Source of the DNA: Haliotis asinina
Taxonomy: Eukaryota > Mollusca > Gastropoda > Lepetellida > Haliotidae
Direction of reading: 5' to 3'
Assembly: GCF_037392515.1 (NCBI RefSeq)
Contig: NC_090288.1
Location: 11,972,969 to 12,036,968, forward strand
DNA: 64,000 nt
In this document: piece after piece, positions 24,735 through 39,079 of the stretch
Layout: every line of letters begins with the position of its first letter
How positions within the stretch are numbered: position 1 is the stretch's first letter
Translations under genes and position numbers: made by a program
The notes under the pieces: model-generated
What the model saw: only the letters and a program-made list of their open reading frames with translations
What the model was told of the DNA's origin: nothing
Databases searched by the model: none

Positions 24735-25926
24735 CTACGAGAATACTCTCCTAAAGAAGGCAGCCACTCTCTTCAGCGCCTTCCTCACGGGATGAATATC
24801 CTCCACGAAGCTGTCGTCGTCCTCGTCCTCGTACACCCAGTAGTCACTGTCGTCGTCACTTGGGACAGGGTAATAGTCGGCATAGGTGATGGTAACCGGG
24901 GCAGGGAGTGTCTCACCGTGGTCAGGGCGGGCCCAGAACGGGGTGAAAACACGCAGGGGGTCGGGAGAGGGACTCGGGGACGAAGCCAAGGGACGCTACA
25001 TCGGTGAGTGGGGAGGGTGGGAGAAAGGAGGGTCATTGGGTGAGGTTGATAGGAGATTTTTAACGAAACAATATTAAGAAATGTCTGAGTGCATTGCCCC
25101 TGGTCATACATTCTATGAGGTACTATCCAATGGCAAACATGCTGATAGATTGTCAGAAAGAAATGCTAATGTGTGAATGGGAGAGGGGTAGCCGGGGACA
25201 GACTTTCAGCACACCATAACAGAGTAAGTAATATATAACGTCCCTGGTGTACATGAGACAGCTTCGACAAGGACTAGAGGAGCCAACTTTTCGCCCCAAT
25301 CTGAAGGTCATGTAGATAAAATACATACACAGTCGGATTCCTCATCCAGCGACGGCCATAGACTAGCAGCAGGAGTGACGTGATACCGGATCATGTCTTC
25401 CCGTGCTGAAAATAACACAAACAACGCATTTACTGACAGGCCAAATATACCTACAGTGGAACTAAGGTGTTTGGGGGGCCGAGGAAACGATAGCGAGAAA
25501 ACAGAGAGTGTTTTGGGGACACATATAGGCCACGGATACGCTTTAGAAGCATCAAAATGGGCATTATAATCAGTTTTCATATATAATCCATCTAGTAGTG
25601 TAGCGATTATGCTCCGCATATTGGAAAGGAATGCTTTAAGAAAAAATTGCACCTAATCCACGCCTTAGATCTACTAGAACGTCTATTATCATTTAACAAC
25701 ATCCACCATCGTATGTAAAAACAAAAAAGTCCCCATTTCACTGATAGAATAGACATTAAAAACATCAATATTTCTAAATTTCTCCCAAATTGCAAATGGC
25801 GGCTACTGGCAAACACACCCCTACCGTCAAACTACGGCCGCTTGCAGTAATAATGTACGCTTTTAACACATTTAAAATACAACAAAGGCCTCCTCAAATA
25901 CCTTGAATATGCAGCCGTGTAAACAT
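24735..25926 (-). CDS. Candidate spliced gene, copy 6
   Basis: Exon 1 27317-27299, exon 2 26003-25902, exon 3 25405-25329, exon 4 24995-24735, AATAAA 24100-24095. Majority protein sequence. Confidence 0.37.
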
Positions 25927-27199
25927 CTTGTCAGTAGATGATCTCAAAACGATGCTGTACTCAACGAAATGCAGAGCGGTAGCGAGCAAGAGTCAAAGTG
26001 AATCTGTTGGAAACAGAGGGGACCGTTGGCAACGACAACGGTAACTACATGGATACCAAGTCAGAACGAGGCGTCATCGAATGTGTTCGGCAACGTCAAA
26101 GAGCCAGCAATAGTTGCATCTCATGGGGTCAAATATCTGGCGAGTTTAAGGTTTTAAATCAATGAGTATATGTTGAAATGCTAGATGTACCATAGTTCAC
26201 TGAAACGCCGTACGTGTTAGATGTTGAAAACACTCTATCAGCTCGGTGAAATTCATGTAAAGATTAGTATGAAGAAGGAAGGTAAAGTATTCGTTGTCAG
26301 TCAGAAAAATACAAGTCCTCCTATTCCCTTTTCGCTAATTCACATGTTTCTATCTCCGACAGAGAAGTTGAAGTCTGCACGCCTGTAGTGCCAGTAATAA
26401 TATAGTAATGGTCACATGTACTTCACGATGAAAGACATCTGCGCAAAGGTGAAATACGGAGGACCTAATTTCTTGACTGGGACCATGTCTTGTCGTGGAC
26501 ACTGGATTTATTGACGGCTGAAGGCAAACGAAAGGAGAAAAGGAAGCAGATCCTGCTTTGAAGGCCGTTGTCATGGTTCCCGTCGGTGATAAAAAGAAGT
26601 GCATGTTGTGTTTATTGGGACCCCGAGTATTAACTGGCAAAGTGGTGAATGTCGGTAGTTGCTGACAATGTATAGTCATCTGACGTGGGGAGCGTCTTGT
26701 GGTGTGCAGTTCATGGTGTATGTTTCAACATGGTGGTAGCTGCACTAATTGCTGCGGAAAGACAAGCGCCGCACTTCGCCTCGGACATAGCTGGCCGATA
26801 AATGCGCGCTAATAAGGTGACAAGAGTGGTCTCCCTTTATGCATTGGCCGCAAGCAAGCTGGGTACGAGAGACTGGTCCACTCATACCTCCCAAAATACA
26901 CAATAAATGAAATCAATGAACCTGCTTGTACGGTTACATAGTTTATTGAATACCCGATTCCATTAAGTAATGAACGCTACCTCTACAAAATATTTCCCCC
27001 AATATCCCCGTTCACGTGAAAGCCAAGGCAAGGTCCGTTCGTCTAATTGTAAGCCAAAGTGTTAGCTGCACTGCTCGTAAAGATGGAAATGTTCTGACAG
27101 TCACCACGGGTTGTCTGTGCATGTATTTGTTCAGTGAACCTGATCTGCTTTCTGGCCAAGGCCTGATGAAATCGCCATGGTCACCACACACGAAGACAA

Positions 27200-27294
27200 T
27201 GAGTGAGTTAGTGAGTTTAGTTTTACGCCGCTTTTAGCACTATTCCAGTAATATCAAAGCGGGGGACTCCAGAGATGAGCTTCACACATTGTAC
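27200..27294 (-). mobile_element. SINE tail remnant, unit 7
   Basis: Same form as unit 3. Confidence 0.6.
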
Positions 27295-27298
27295 TTAC

Positions 27299-27375
27299 CT
27301 GGGAGAAGATACTGACTGAAAAGCCTCAAGTTGACTTTGTGCTTCCTTATATTTGAGACAAACTAGGATATTGGT
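27299..27375 (-). promoter_or_regulatory. Candidate promoter and exon 1 of gene copy 6
   Basis: Exon 1 27317-27299, TATAAGG 27351-27345. Motifs unchanged. Confidence 0.4.
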
Positions 27376-27645
27376 TTGACCGTGTAATAATGACGACGAT
27401 AATCCTAATAAGAACAACAATGGTGCACGTGTATAGCATTATTACTCTTATGTTGCCAATATAAGCAAGAATCGTGATGATCATCTCCCAGTTCCCTAGG
27501 GCAGAAACGTGCTTTTTCTGTATCCACTTTCTGAACTAGATGATATACGATAAATAGCACATGGTAAGTCAAATCTTTGTGTTCAACGCCGTCACATTTT
27601 GAAGTTATCGCTTTGGGATACATGTACTCTCACTCACCCACTCAA

Positions 27646-27646
<1 letters not shown>

Positions 27647-27691
<45 letters not shown>
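27647..27691 (+). repeat. (CA)n microsatellite, unit 7, 45 bp
   Basis: Short tract next to the longest one (unit 8), although units 7 and 8 share most private variants. Confidence 0.99.
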
Positions 27692-27693
<2 letters not shown>

Positions 27694-28813
27694 AAAAACA
27701 ACAACAAAAAAACACACACTTTCACTCACTGATTTGAGAACTTAGACATGTATGTGTGTAGCAGTATTATGGTTTCCGTGTCTAAACTTGCTAGCGGAGA
27801 CTAGACCTGGTCGAACTGGCAGTACTTGTACGTCTGATTATGTTCGTATCTAAACACCACCTGACTTTCTTGATCAGGTATTGCAGCCTATATGTATCCT
27901 GGAAGTAAAGGGTACCAATCCTGTTCAAGTATCATCCAAGTCACTAATTATTATGTCTATTAATTGCCTGGATTGAAAATGAGCAGTCAACGAGGAACAA
28001 ATCCCCTCTTCAGTCTCACAGCGTGTATAAACACCCACAGGACAAGGGGACGGTTAAACAGCTGACTGCACAATGGGAGACCACTCTCAGTTATTTACGT
28101 CGTGTGTAAGGTATAGTAAGTGAAGTGATCGTAAAATATCCAGTCTTCCGAAACCATTTTTGTAGTCATGACTACACGCGATTACAGACTGTGATTTCCA
28201 TCATAGGAAACGTCTAAAACACTCGACTAGAAGACAGGAACACAGCGGGATAGAGCAAATGACCCCTCAACATCTTCCTTTGTAATTAGTTAACTCTTAT
28301 AGTAACTTCCAGATGTCTCATAAATACATTTACTTCAGCCTCCTCTCCAGCTGTGTTGCTGTCTCCTAGCAAAGAACTGACCCAAAGAAGGAAGGAAAAC
28401 AGACTCATGTGTATACCATTCAGTGTTATTTATTATTTACATAGAATCAGGAAATAGAATGGCAAGTGCTGAAAAGAAGTCTCCAAATCGAGGCCAAAAG
28501 GGAAGCTCAGTCGTCTTATTAGAAGTGAAATAATCTTAGAAATGTCAGCCAAAAGGTATGCCAAAACATGCAAGATCGAAACGGGTGTGTCCAAAACTAA
28601 ATCACAAGGGTGTAGCCAAAAGAGACCCAAAATGGGAAATGGTATACTAGACGAGCACCACAACACATCATCTCACACAACACACTCACACCCGATCATA
28701 CATGCAAAACACACCATCATAAACCATTCACACTCACACGAAATAGTACACGGAACAAATTCTTATCCCAGCCTCTCTTTCTTTCTCCCTCTTTCCTTTT
28801 CACTCTCTCTCAT

Positions 28814-28847
<34 letters not shown>

Positions 28848-29068
28848 AAACATACACACACTCGTACATACACGCATCAATAACACACACCGTCACACAT
28901 AAAACCACTGTCTGTCTCATCTGCATGCAAATACACTAACATGCACACCCAGTCACACATCGTGTACTCTTGCACTTATACACACACACATCCAGTCACA
29001 TATACACGTTCACCCTATGCACGCACACACACAGACACACATACACGCACGCACGCTGGATGAGGAAT

Positions 29069-30260
29069 CTACGAGAATACTCTCCTAAAGAAGGCAGCCA
29101 CTCTCTTCAGCGCCTTCCTCACGGGATGAATATCCTCCACGAAGCTGTCGTCGTCCTCGTCCTCGTACACCCAGTAGTCACTGTCGTCGTCACTTGGGAC
29201 AGGGTAATAGTCGGCATAGGTGATGGTAACCGGGGCAGGGAGTGTCTCACCGTGGTCAGGGCAGGCCCAGAACGGGGTAAAAACACGCAGGGGGTCGGGA
29301 GAGGGACTCGGGGACGAAGCCAAGGGACGCTACATCGGTGAGTGGGGAGGGTGGGAGAAAGGAGGGTCATTGGGTGAGGTTGATAGGAGATTTTTAACGA
29401 AACAATATTAAGAAATGTCTGAGTGCATTGCCCCTGGTCATACATTCTATGAGGTACTATCCAATGGCAAACATGCTGATAGATTGTCAGAAAGAAATGC
29501 TAATGTGTGAATGGGAGAGGGGTAGCCGGGGACAGACTTTCAGCACACCATAACAGAGTAAGTAATATATAACGTCCCTGGTGTACATGAGACAGCTTCG
29601 ACAAGGACTAGAGGAGCCAACTTTTCGCCCCAATCTGAAGGTCATGTAGATAAAATACATACACAGTCGGATTCCTCATCCAGCGACGGCCATAGACTAG
29701 CAGCAGGAGTGACGTGATACCGGATCATGTCTTCCCGTGCTGAAAATAACACAAACAACGCATTTACTGACAGGCCAAATATACCTACAGTGGAACTAAG
29801 GTGTTTGGGGGGCCGAGGAAACGATAGCGAGAAAACAGAGAGTGTTTTGGGGACACATATAGGCCACGGATACGCTTTAGAAGCATTAAAATGGGCATTA
29901 TAATCAGTTTTCATATATAATCCATCTAGTAGTGTAGCGATTATGCTCCGCATATTGGAAAGGAATGCTTTAAGAAAAAATTGCACCTAATCCACGCCTT
30001 AGATCTACTAGAACGTCTATTATCATTTAACAACATCCACCATCGTATGTAAAAACAAAAAAGTCCCCATTTCACTGATAGAATAGACATTAAAAACATC
30101 AATATTTCTAAATTTCTCCCAAATTGCAAATGGCGGCTACTGGCAAACACACCCCTACCGTCAAACTACGGCCGCTTGCAGTAATAATGTACGCTTTTAA
30201 CACATTTAAAATACAACAAAGGCCTCCTCAAATACCTTGAATATGCAGCCGTGTAAACAT
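29069..30260 (-). CDS. Candidate spliced gene, copy 7 (Arg57Cys)
   Basis: Exon 1 31651-31633, exon 2 30337-30236, exon 3 29739-29663, exon 4 29329-29069, AATAAA 28434-28429. Arg57 is Cys (shared with copy 8) and codon 51 has a silent Phe change (shared with copies 8 and 9). Confidence 0.37.
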
Positions 30261-31533
30261 CTTGTCAGTAGATGATCTCAAAACGATGCTGTACTCAACG
30301 AAATGCAGAGCGGTAGCGAGCAAGAGTCAAAGTGAATCTGTTGGAAACAGAGGGGACCGTTGGCAACGACAACGGTAACTACATGGATACCAAGTCAGAA
30401 CGAGGCGTCATCGAATGTGTTCGGCAACGTCAAAGAGCCAGCAATAGTTGCATCTCATGGGGTCAAATATCTGGCGAGTTTAAGGTTTTAAATCAATGAG
30501 TATATGTTGAAATGCTACATGTACCATAGTTCACTGAAACGCCGTACGTGTTAGATGTTGAAAACACTCTATCAGCTCGGTGAAATTCATGTAAAGATTA
30601 GTATGAAGAAGGAAGGTAAAGTATTCGTTGTCAGTCAGAAAAATACAAGTCCTCCTATTCCCTTTTCGCTAATTCACATGTTTCTATCTCCGACAGAGAA
30701 GTTGAAGTCTGCACGCCTGTAGTGCCAGTAATAATATAGTAATGGTCACATGTACTTCACGATGAAAGACATCTGCGCAAAGGTGAAATACGGAGGACCT
30801 AATTTCTTGACTGGGACCATGTCTTGTCGTGGACACTGGATTTATTGACGGCTGAAGGCAAACGAAAGGAGAAAAGGAAGCAGATCCTGCTTTGAAGGCC
30901 GTTGTCATGGTTCCCGTCGGTGATAAAAAGAAGTGCATGTTGTGTTTATTGGGACCCCGAGTATTAACTGGCAAAGTGGTGAATGTCGGTAGTTGCTGAC
31001 AATGTATAGTCATCTGACGTGGGGAGCGTCTTGTGGTGTGCAGTTCATGGTGTATGTTTCAACATGGTGGTAGCTGCACTAATTGCTGCGGAAAGACAAG
31101 CGCCGCACTTCACCTCGGACATAGCTGGCCGATAAATGCGCGCTAATAAGGTGACAAGAGTGGTCTCCCTTTATGCATTGGCCGCAAGCAAGCTGGGTAC
31201 GAGAGACTGGTCCACTCATACCTCCCAAAATACACAATAAATGAAATCAATGAACCTGCTTGTACGGTTACATAGTTTATTGAATACCCGATTCCATTAA
31301 GTAATGAACGCTACCTCTACAAAATATTTCCCCCAATATCCCCGTTCACGTGAAAGCCAAGGCAAGGTCCGTTCGTCTAATTGTAAGCCAAAGTGTTAGC
31401 TGCACTGCTCGTAAAGATGGAAATGTTCTGACAGTCACCACGGGTTGTCTGTGCATGTATTTGTTCAGTGAACCTGATCTGCTTTCTGGCCAAGGCCTGA
31501 TGAAATCGCCATGGTCACCACACACGAAGACAA

Positions 31534-31628
31534 TGAGTGAGTTAGTGAGTTTAGTTTTACGCCGCTTTTAGCACTATTCCAGTAATATCAAAGCGGGGGA
31601 CTCCAGAGATGAGCTTCACACATTGTAC
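31534..31628 (-). mobile_element. SINE tail remnant, unit 8
   Basis: Same form as unit 3. Confidence 0.6.
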
Positions 31629-31632
31629 TTAC

Positions 31633-31709
31633 CTGGGAGAAGATACTGACTGAAAAGCCTCAAGTTGACTTTGTGCTTCCTTATATTTGAGACAAACTAG
31701 GATATTGGT
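31633..31709 (-). promoter_or_regulatory. Candidate promoter and exon 1 of gene copy 7
   Basis: Exon 1 31651-31633, TATAAGG 31685-31679. Motifs unchanged. Confidence 0.4.
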
Positions 31710-31979
31710 TTGACCGTGTAATAATGACGACGATAATCCTAATAAGAACAACAATGGTGCACGTGTATAGCATTATTACTCTTATGTTGCCAATATAAGC
31801 AAGAATCGTGATGATCATCTCCCAGTTCCCTAGGGCAGAAACGTGCTTTTTCTGTATCCACTTTCTGAACTAGATGATATACGATAAATAGCACATGGTA
31901 AGTCAAATCTTTGTGTTCAACGCCGTCACATTTTGAAGTTATCGCTTTGGGATACATGTACTCTCACTCACCCACTCAA

Positions 31980-32137
<158 letters not shown>

Positions 32138-33257
32138 AAAAACAACAACAAAAAAACACACACTTTCACTCACTGATTTGAGAACTTAGACATGTATGTG
32201 TGTAGCAGTATTGTGGTTTCCGTGTCTAAACTTGCTAGCGGAGACTAGACCTGGTCGAACTGGCAGTACTTGTACGTCTGATTATGTTCGTATCTAAACA
32301 CCACCTGACTTTCTTGATCAGGTATTGCAGCCTATATGTATCCTGGAAGTAAAGGGTACCAATCCTGTTCAAGTATCATCCAAGTCACTAATTAATATGT
32401 CTATTAATTGCCTGGATTGAAAATGAGCAGTCAACGAGGAACAAATCCCCTCTTCAGTCTCACAGCGTGTATAAACACCCACAGGACAAGGGGACGGTTA
32501 AACAGCTGACTGCACAATGGGAGACCACTCTCAGTTATTTACGTCGTGTGTAAGGTATAGTAAGTGAAGTGATCGTAAAATATCCAGTCTTCCGAAACCA
32601 TTTTTGTAGTCATGACTACACGCGATTACAGACTGTGATTTCCATCATAGGAAACGTGTAAAACACTCGACTAGAAGACAGGAACACAGCGGGATAGAGC
32701 AAATGACCCCTCAACATCTTCCTTTGTAATTAGTTAACTCTTATAGTAACTTCCAGATGTCTCATAAATACATTTACTTCAGCCTCCTCTCCAGCTGTGT
32801 TGCTGTCTCCTAGCAAAGAACTGACCCAAAGAAGGAAGGAAAACAGACTCATGTGTATACCATTCAGTGTTATTTATTATTTACATAGAATCAGGAAATA
32901 GAATGGCAAGTGCTGAAAAGAAGTCTCCAAATCGAGGCCAAAAGGGAAGCTCAGTCGTCTTATTAGAAGTGAAATAATCTTAGAAATGTCAGCCAAAAGG
33001 TATGCCAAAACATGCAAGATCGAAACGGGTGTGTCCAAAACTAAATCACAAGGGTGTAGCCAAAAGAGACCCAAAATGGGAAATGGTATACTAGACGAGC
33101 ACCACAACACATCATCTCACACAACACACTCACACCCGATCATACATGCAAAACACACCATCATAAACCATTCACACTCACACGAAATAGTACACGGAAC
33201 AAATTCTTATCCCAGCCTCTCTTTCTTTCTCCCTCTTTCCTTTTCACTCTCTCTCAT

Positions 33258-33291
<34 letters not shown>

Positions 33292-33512
33292 AAACACACA
33301 CACACTCGTACATACACGCATCAATAACACACACCGTCACACATAAAACCACTGTCTGTCTCATCTGCATGCAAATACACTAACATGCACACCCAGTCAC
33401 ACATCGTGTACTCTTGCACTTATACACACACACATCCAGTCACATATACACGTTCACCCTATGCACGCACACACACAGACACACATACACGCACGCACGC
33501 TGGATGAGGAAT

Positions 33513-34704
33513 CTACGAGAATACTCTCCTAAAGAAGGCAGCCACTCTCTTCAGCGCCTTCCTCACGGGATGAATATCCTCCACGAAGCTGTCGTCGTCC
33601 TCGTCCTCGTACACCCAGTAGTCACTGTCGTCGTCACTTGGGACAGGGTAATAGTCGGCATAGGTGATGGTAACCGGGGCAGGGAGTGTCTCACCGTGGT
33701 CAGGGCAGGCCCAGAACGGGGTAAAAACACGCAGGGGGTCGGGAGAGGGACTCGGGGACGAAGCCAAGGGACGCTACATCGGTGAGTGGGGAGGGTGGGA
33801 GAAAGGAGGGTCATTGGGTGAGGTTGATAGGAGATTTTTAACGAAACAATATTAAGAAATGTCTGAGTGCATTGCCCCTGGTCATACATTCTATGAAGTA
33901 CTATCCAATGGCAAACATGCTGATAGATTGTCAGAAAGAAATGCTAATGTGTGAATGGGAGAGGGGTAGCCGGGGACAGACTTTCAGCACACCATAACAG
34001 AGTAAGTAATATATAACGTCCCTGGTGTACATGAGACAGCTTCGACAAGGACTAGAGGAGCCAACTTTTCGCCCCAATCTGAAGGTCATGTAGATAAAAT
34101 ACATACACAGTCGGATTCCTCATCCAGCGACGGCCATAGACTAGCAGCAGGAGTGACGTGATACCGGATCATGTCTTCCCGTGCTGAAAATAACACAAAC
34201 AACGCATTTACTGACAGGCCAAATATACGTACAGTGGAACTAAAGTGTTTGGGGGGCCGAGGAAACGATAGCGAGAAAACAGAGAGTGTTTTGGGGACAC
34301 ATATAGGCCACGGATACGCTTTAGAAGCATTAAAATGGGCATTATAATCAGTTTTCATATATAATCCATCTAGTAGTGTAGCGATTATGCTCCGCATATT
34401 GGAAAGGAATGCTTTAAGAAAAAATTGCACCTAATCCACGCCTTAGATCTACTAGAACGTCTATTATCATTTAACAACATCCACCATCGTATGTAAAAAC
34501 AAAAAAGTCCCCATTTCACTGATAGAATAGACATTAAAAACATCAATATTTCTAAATTTCTCCCAAATTGCAAATGGCGGCTACTGGCAAACACACCCCT
34601 ACCGTCAAACTACGGCCGCTTGCAGTAATAATGTACGCTTTTAACACATTTAAAATACAACAAAGGCCTCCTCAAATACCTTGAATATGCAGCCGTGTAA
34701 ACAT
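33513..34704 (-). CDS. Candidate spliced gene, copy 8 (Arg57Cys)
   Basis: Exon 1 36095-36077, exon 2 34781-34680, exon 3 34183-34107, exon 4 33773-33513, AATAAA 32878-32873. Exon 4 carries the same two changes as copy 7, pointing to recent duplication or conversion between neighbours. Confidence 0.37.
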
Positions 34705-35977
34705 CTTGTCAGTAGATGATCTCAAAACGATGCTGTACTCAACGAAATGCAGAGCGGTAGCGAGCAAGAGTCAAAGTGAATCTGTTGGAAACAGAGGGGA
34801 CCGTTGGCAACGACAACGGTAACTACATGGATACCAAGTCAGAACGAGGCGTCATCGAATGTGTTCGGCAACGTCAAAGAGCCAGCAATAGTTGCATCTC
34901 ATGGGGTCAAATATCTGGCGAGTTTAAGGTTTTAAATCAATGAGTATATGTTGAAATGCTAGATGTACCATAGTTCACTGAAACGCCGTACGTGTTAGAT
35001 GTTGAAAACACTCTATCAGCTCGGTGAAATTCATGTAAAGATTAGTATGAAGAAGGAAGGTAAAGTATTCGTTGTCAGTCAGAAAAATACAAGTCCTCCT
35101 ATTCCCTTTTCGCTAATTCACATGTTTCTATCTCCGACAGAGAAGTTGAAGTCTGAACGCCTGTAGTGCCAGTAATAATATAGTAATGGTCACATGTACT
35201 TCACGATGAAAGACATCTGCGCAAAGGTGAAATACGGAGGACCTAATTTCTTGACTGGGACCATGTCTTGTCGTGGACACTGGATTTATTGACGGCTGAA
35301 GGCAAACGAAAGGAGAAAAGGAAGCAGATCCTGCTTTGAAGGCCGTTGTCATGGTTCCCGTCGGTGATAAAAAGAAGTGCATGTTGTGTTTATTGGGACC
35401 CCGAGTATTAACTGGCAAAGTGGTGAATGTCGGTAGTTGCTGACAATGTATAGTCATCTGACGTGGGGAGCGTCTTGTGGTGTGCAGTTCATGGTGTATG
35501 TTTCAACATGGTGGTAGCTGCACTAATTGCTGCGGAAAGACAAGCGCCGCACTTCGCCTCGGACATAGCTGGCCGATAAATGCGCGCTAATAAGGTGACA
35601 AGAGTGGTCTCCCTTTATGCATTGGCCGCAAGCAAGCTGGGTACGAGAGACTGGTCCACTCATACCTCCCAAAATACACAATAAATGAAATCAATGAACC
35701 TGCTTGTACGGTTACATAGTTTATTGAATACCCGATTCCATTAAGTAATGAACGCTACCTCTACAAAATATTTCCCCCAATATCCCCGTTCACGTGAAAG
35801 CCAAGGCAAGGTCCGTTCGTCTAATTGTAAGCCAAAGTGTTAGCTGCACTGCTCGTAAAGATGGAAATGTTCTGACAGTCACCACGGGTTGTCTGTGCAT
35901 GTATTTGTTCAGTGAACCTGATCTGCTTTCTGGCCAAGGCCTGATGAAATCGCCATGGTCACCACACACGAAGACAA

Positions 35978-36072
35978 TGAGTGAGTTAGTGAGTTTAGTT
36001 TTACGCCGCTTTTAGCACTATTCCAGTAATATCAAAGCGGGGGACTCCAGAGATGAGCTTCACACATTGTAC
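35978..36072 (-). mobile_element. SINE tail remnant, unit 9
   Basis: Same form as unit 3. Confidence 0.6.
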
Positions 36073-36076
36073 TTAC

Positions 36077-36153
36077 CTGGGAGAAGATACTGACTGAAAA
36101 GCCTCAAGTTGACTTTGTGCTTCCTTATATTTGAGACAAACTAGGATATTGGT
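36077..36153 (-). promoter_or_regulatory. Candidate promoter and exon 1 of gene copy 8
   Basis: Exon 1 36095-36077, TATAAGG 36129-36123. Motifs unchanged. Confidence 0.4.
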
Positions 36154-36423
36154 TTGACCGTGTAATAATGACGACGATAATCCTAATAAGAACAACAATG
36201 GTGCACGTGTATAGCATTATTACTCTTATGTTGCCAATATAAGCAAGAATCGTGATGATCATCTCCCAGTTCCCTAGGGCAGAAACGTGCTTTTTCTGTA
36301 TCCACTTTCTGAACTAGATGATATACGATAAATAGCACATGGTAAGTCAAATCTTTGTGTTCAACGCCGTCACATTTTGAAGTTATCGCTTTGGGATAAA
36401 TGTACTCTCACTCACCCACTCAA

Positions 36424-36424
<1 letters not shown>

Positions 36425-36511
<87 letters not shown>
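36425..36511 (+). repeat. (CA)n microsatellite, unit 9, 87 bp
   Basis: Uninterrupted tract followed by GAAAAAACAACAAC and AACCACACAC. Confidence 0.99.
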
Positions 36512-36513
<2 letters not shown>

Positions 36514-37633
36514 AAAAACAACAACAAAAAACCACACACTTTCACTCACTGATTTGAGAACTTAGACATGTATGTGTGTAGCAGTATTGTGGTTTCCGTG
36601 TCTAAACTTGCTAGCGGAGACTAGACCTGGTCGAACTGGCAGTACTTGTACGTCTGATTATGTTCGTATCTAAACACCACCTGACTTTCTTGATCAGGTA
36701 TTGCAGCCTATATGTATCCTGGAAGTAAAGGGTACCAATCCTGTTCAAGTATCATCCAAGTCACTAATTATTATGTCTATTAATTGCCTGGATTGAAAAT
36801 GAGCAGTCAACGAGGAACAAATCCCCTCTTCAGTCTCACAGCGTGTATAAACACCCACAGGACAAGGGGACGGTTAAACAGCTGACTGCACAATGGGAGA
36901 CCACTCTCAGTTATTTACGTCGTGTGTAAGGTATAGTAAGTGAAGTGATCGTAAAATATCCAGTCTTCCGAAACCATTTTTGTAGTCATGACTACACGCG
37001 ATTACAGACTGTGATTTCCATCATAGGAAACGTGTAAAACACTCGACTAGAAGACAGGAACACAGCGGGATAGAGCAAATGACCCCTCAACATCTTCCTT
37101 TGTAATTAGTTAACTCTTATAGTAACTTCCAGATGTCTCATAAATACATTTACTTCAGCCTCCTCTCCAGCTGTGTTGCTGTCTCCTAGCAAAGAACTGA
37201 CCCAAAGAAGGAAGGAAAACAGACTCATGTGTATACCATTCAGTGTTATTTATTATTTACATAGAATCAGGAAATAGAATGGCAAGTGCTGAAAAGAAGT
37301 CTCCAAATCGAGGCCAAAAGGGAAGCTCAGTCGTCTTATTAGAAGTGAAATAATCTTAGAAATGTCAGCCAAAAGGTATGCCAAAACATGCAAGATCGAA
37401 ACGGGTGTGTCCAAAACTAAATCACAAGGGTGTAGCCAAAAGAGACCCAAAATGGGAAATGGTATACTAGACGAGCACCACAACACATCATCTCACACAA
37501 CACACTCACACCCGATCATACATGCAAAACACACCATCATAAACCATTAACACTCACACGAAATAGTACACGGAACAAATTCTTATCCCAGCCTCTCTTT
37601 CTTTCTCCCTCTTTCCTTTTCACTCTCTCTCAT

Positions 37634-37667
<34 letters not shown>

Positions 37668-37888
37668 AAACACACACACACTCGTACATACACGCATCAA
37701 TAACACACACCGTCACACATAAAACCACTGTCTGTCTCATCTGCATGCAAATACACTAACATGCACACCCACTCACACATCGTGTACTCTTGCACTTATA
37801 CACACACACATCCAGTCACATATACACGTTCACCCTATGCACGCACACACACAGACACACATACACGCACGCACGCTGGATGAGGAAT

Positions 37889-39079
37889 CTACGAGAATAC
37901 TCTCCTAAAGAAGGCAGCCACTCTCTTCAGCGCCTTCCTCACGGGATGAATATCCTCCACGAAGCTGTCGTCGTCCTCGTCCTCGTACACCCAGTAGTCA
38001 CTGTCGTCGTCACTTGGGACAGGGTAATAGTCGGCATAGGTGATGGTAACCGGGGCAGGGAGTGTCTCACCGTGGTCAGGGCGGGCCCAGAACGGGGTAA
38101 AAACACGCAGGGGGTCGGGAGAGGGACTCGGGGACGAAGCCAAGGGACGCTACATCGGTGAGTGGGGAGGGTGGGAGAAAGGAGGGTCATTGGGTGAGGT
38201 TGATAGGAGATTTTTAACGAAACAATATTAAGAAATGTCTGAGTGCATTGCCCTGGTCATACATTCTATGAAGTACTATCCAATGGCAAACATGCTGATA
38301 GATTGTCAGAAAGAAATGCTAATGTGTGAATGGGAGAGGGGTAGCCGGGGACAGACTTTCAGCACACCATAACAGAGTAAGTAATATATAACGTCCCTGG
38401 TGTACATGAGACAGCTTCGACAAGGACTAGAGGAGCCAACTTTTCGCCCCAATCTGAAGGTCATGTAGATAAAATACATACACAGTCGGATTCCTCATCC
38501 AGCGACGGCCATAGACTAGCAGCAGGAGTGACGTGATACCGGATCATGTCTTCCCGTGCTGAAAATAACACAAACAACGCATTTACTGACAGGCCAAATA
38601 TACGTACAGTGGAACTAAAGTGTTTGGGGGGCCGAGGAAACGATAGCGAGAAAACAGAGAGTGTTTTGGGGACACATATAGGCCACGGATACGCTTTAGA
38701 AGCATTAAAATGGGCATTATAATCAGTTTTCATATATAATCCATCTAGTAGTGTAGCGATTATGCTCCGCATATTGGAAAGGAATGCTTTAAGAAAAAAT
38801 TGCACCTAATCCACGCCTTAGATCTACTAGAACGTCTATTATCATTTAACAACATCCACCATCGTATGTAAAAACAAAAAAGTCCCCATTTCACTGATAG
38901 AATAGACATTAAAAACATCAATATTTCTAAATTTCTCCCAAATTGCAAATGGCGGCTACTGGCAAACACACCCCTACCGTCAAACTACGGCCGCTTGCAG
39001 TAATAATGTACGCTTTTAACACATTTAAAATACAACAAAGGCCTCCTCAAATACCTTGAATATGAAGCCGTGTAAACAT
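37889..39079 (-). CDS. Candidate spliced gene, copy 9
   Basis: Exon 1 40470-40452, exon 2 39156-39055, exon 3 38558-38482, exon 4 38149-37889, AATAAA 37254-37249. Only silent changes: Leu5 in exon 2 and Phe51 in exon 4. Has the Phe51 change of copies 7-8 without their Cys57, so the exon is a mosaic. One base is missing in intron 3. Confidence 0.37.

Larger units (their letters stand above)
26342..30675 (+). repeat. Array unit 7 (4,334 bp)
   Basis: Shares with unit 8 the A at 29263 (GGGCAGGCCC) and with units 8-9 the GGGTAAAAAC near 29276, both in exon 4. Has CTTCGCCTCGG near 26775, as units 3 and 9-15 do. Core 4,289 bp. Confidence 0.98.
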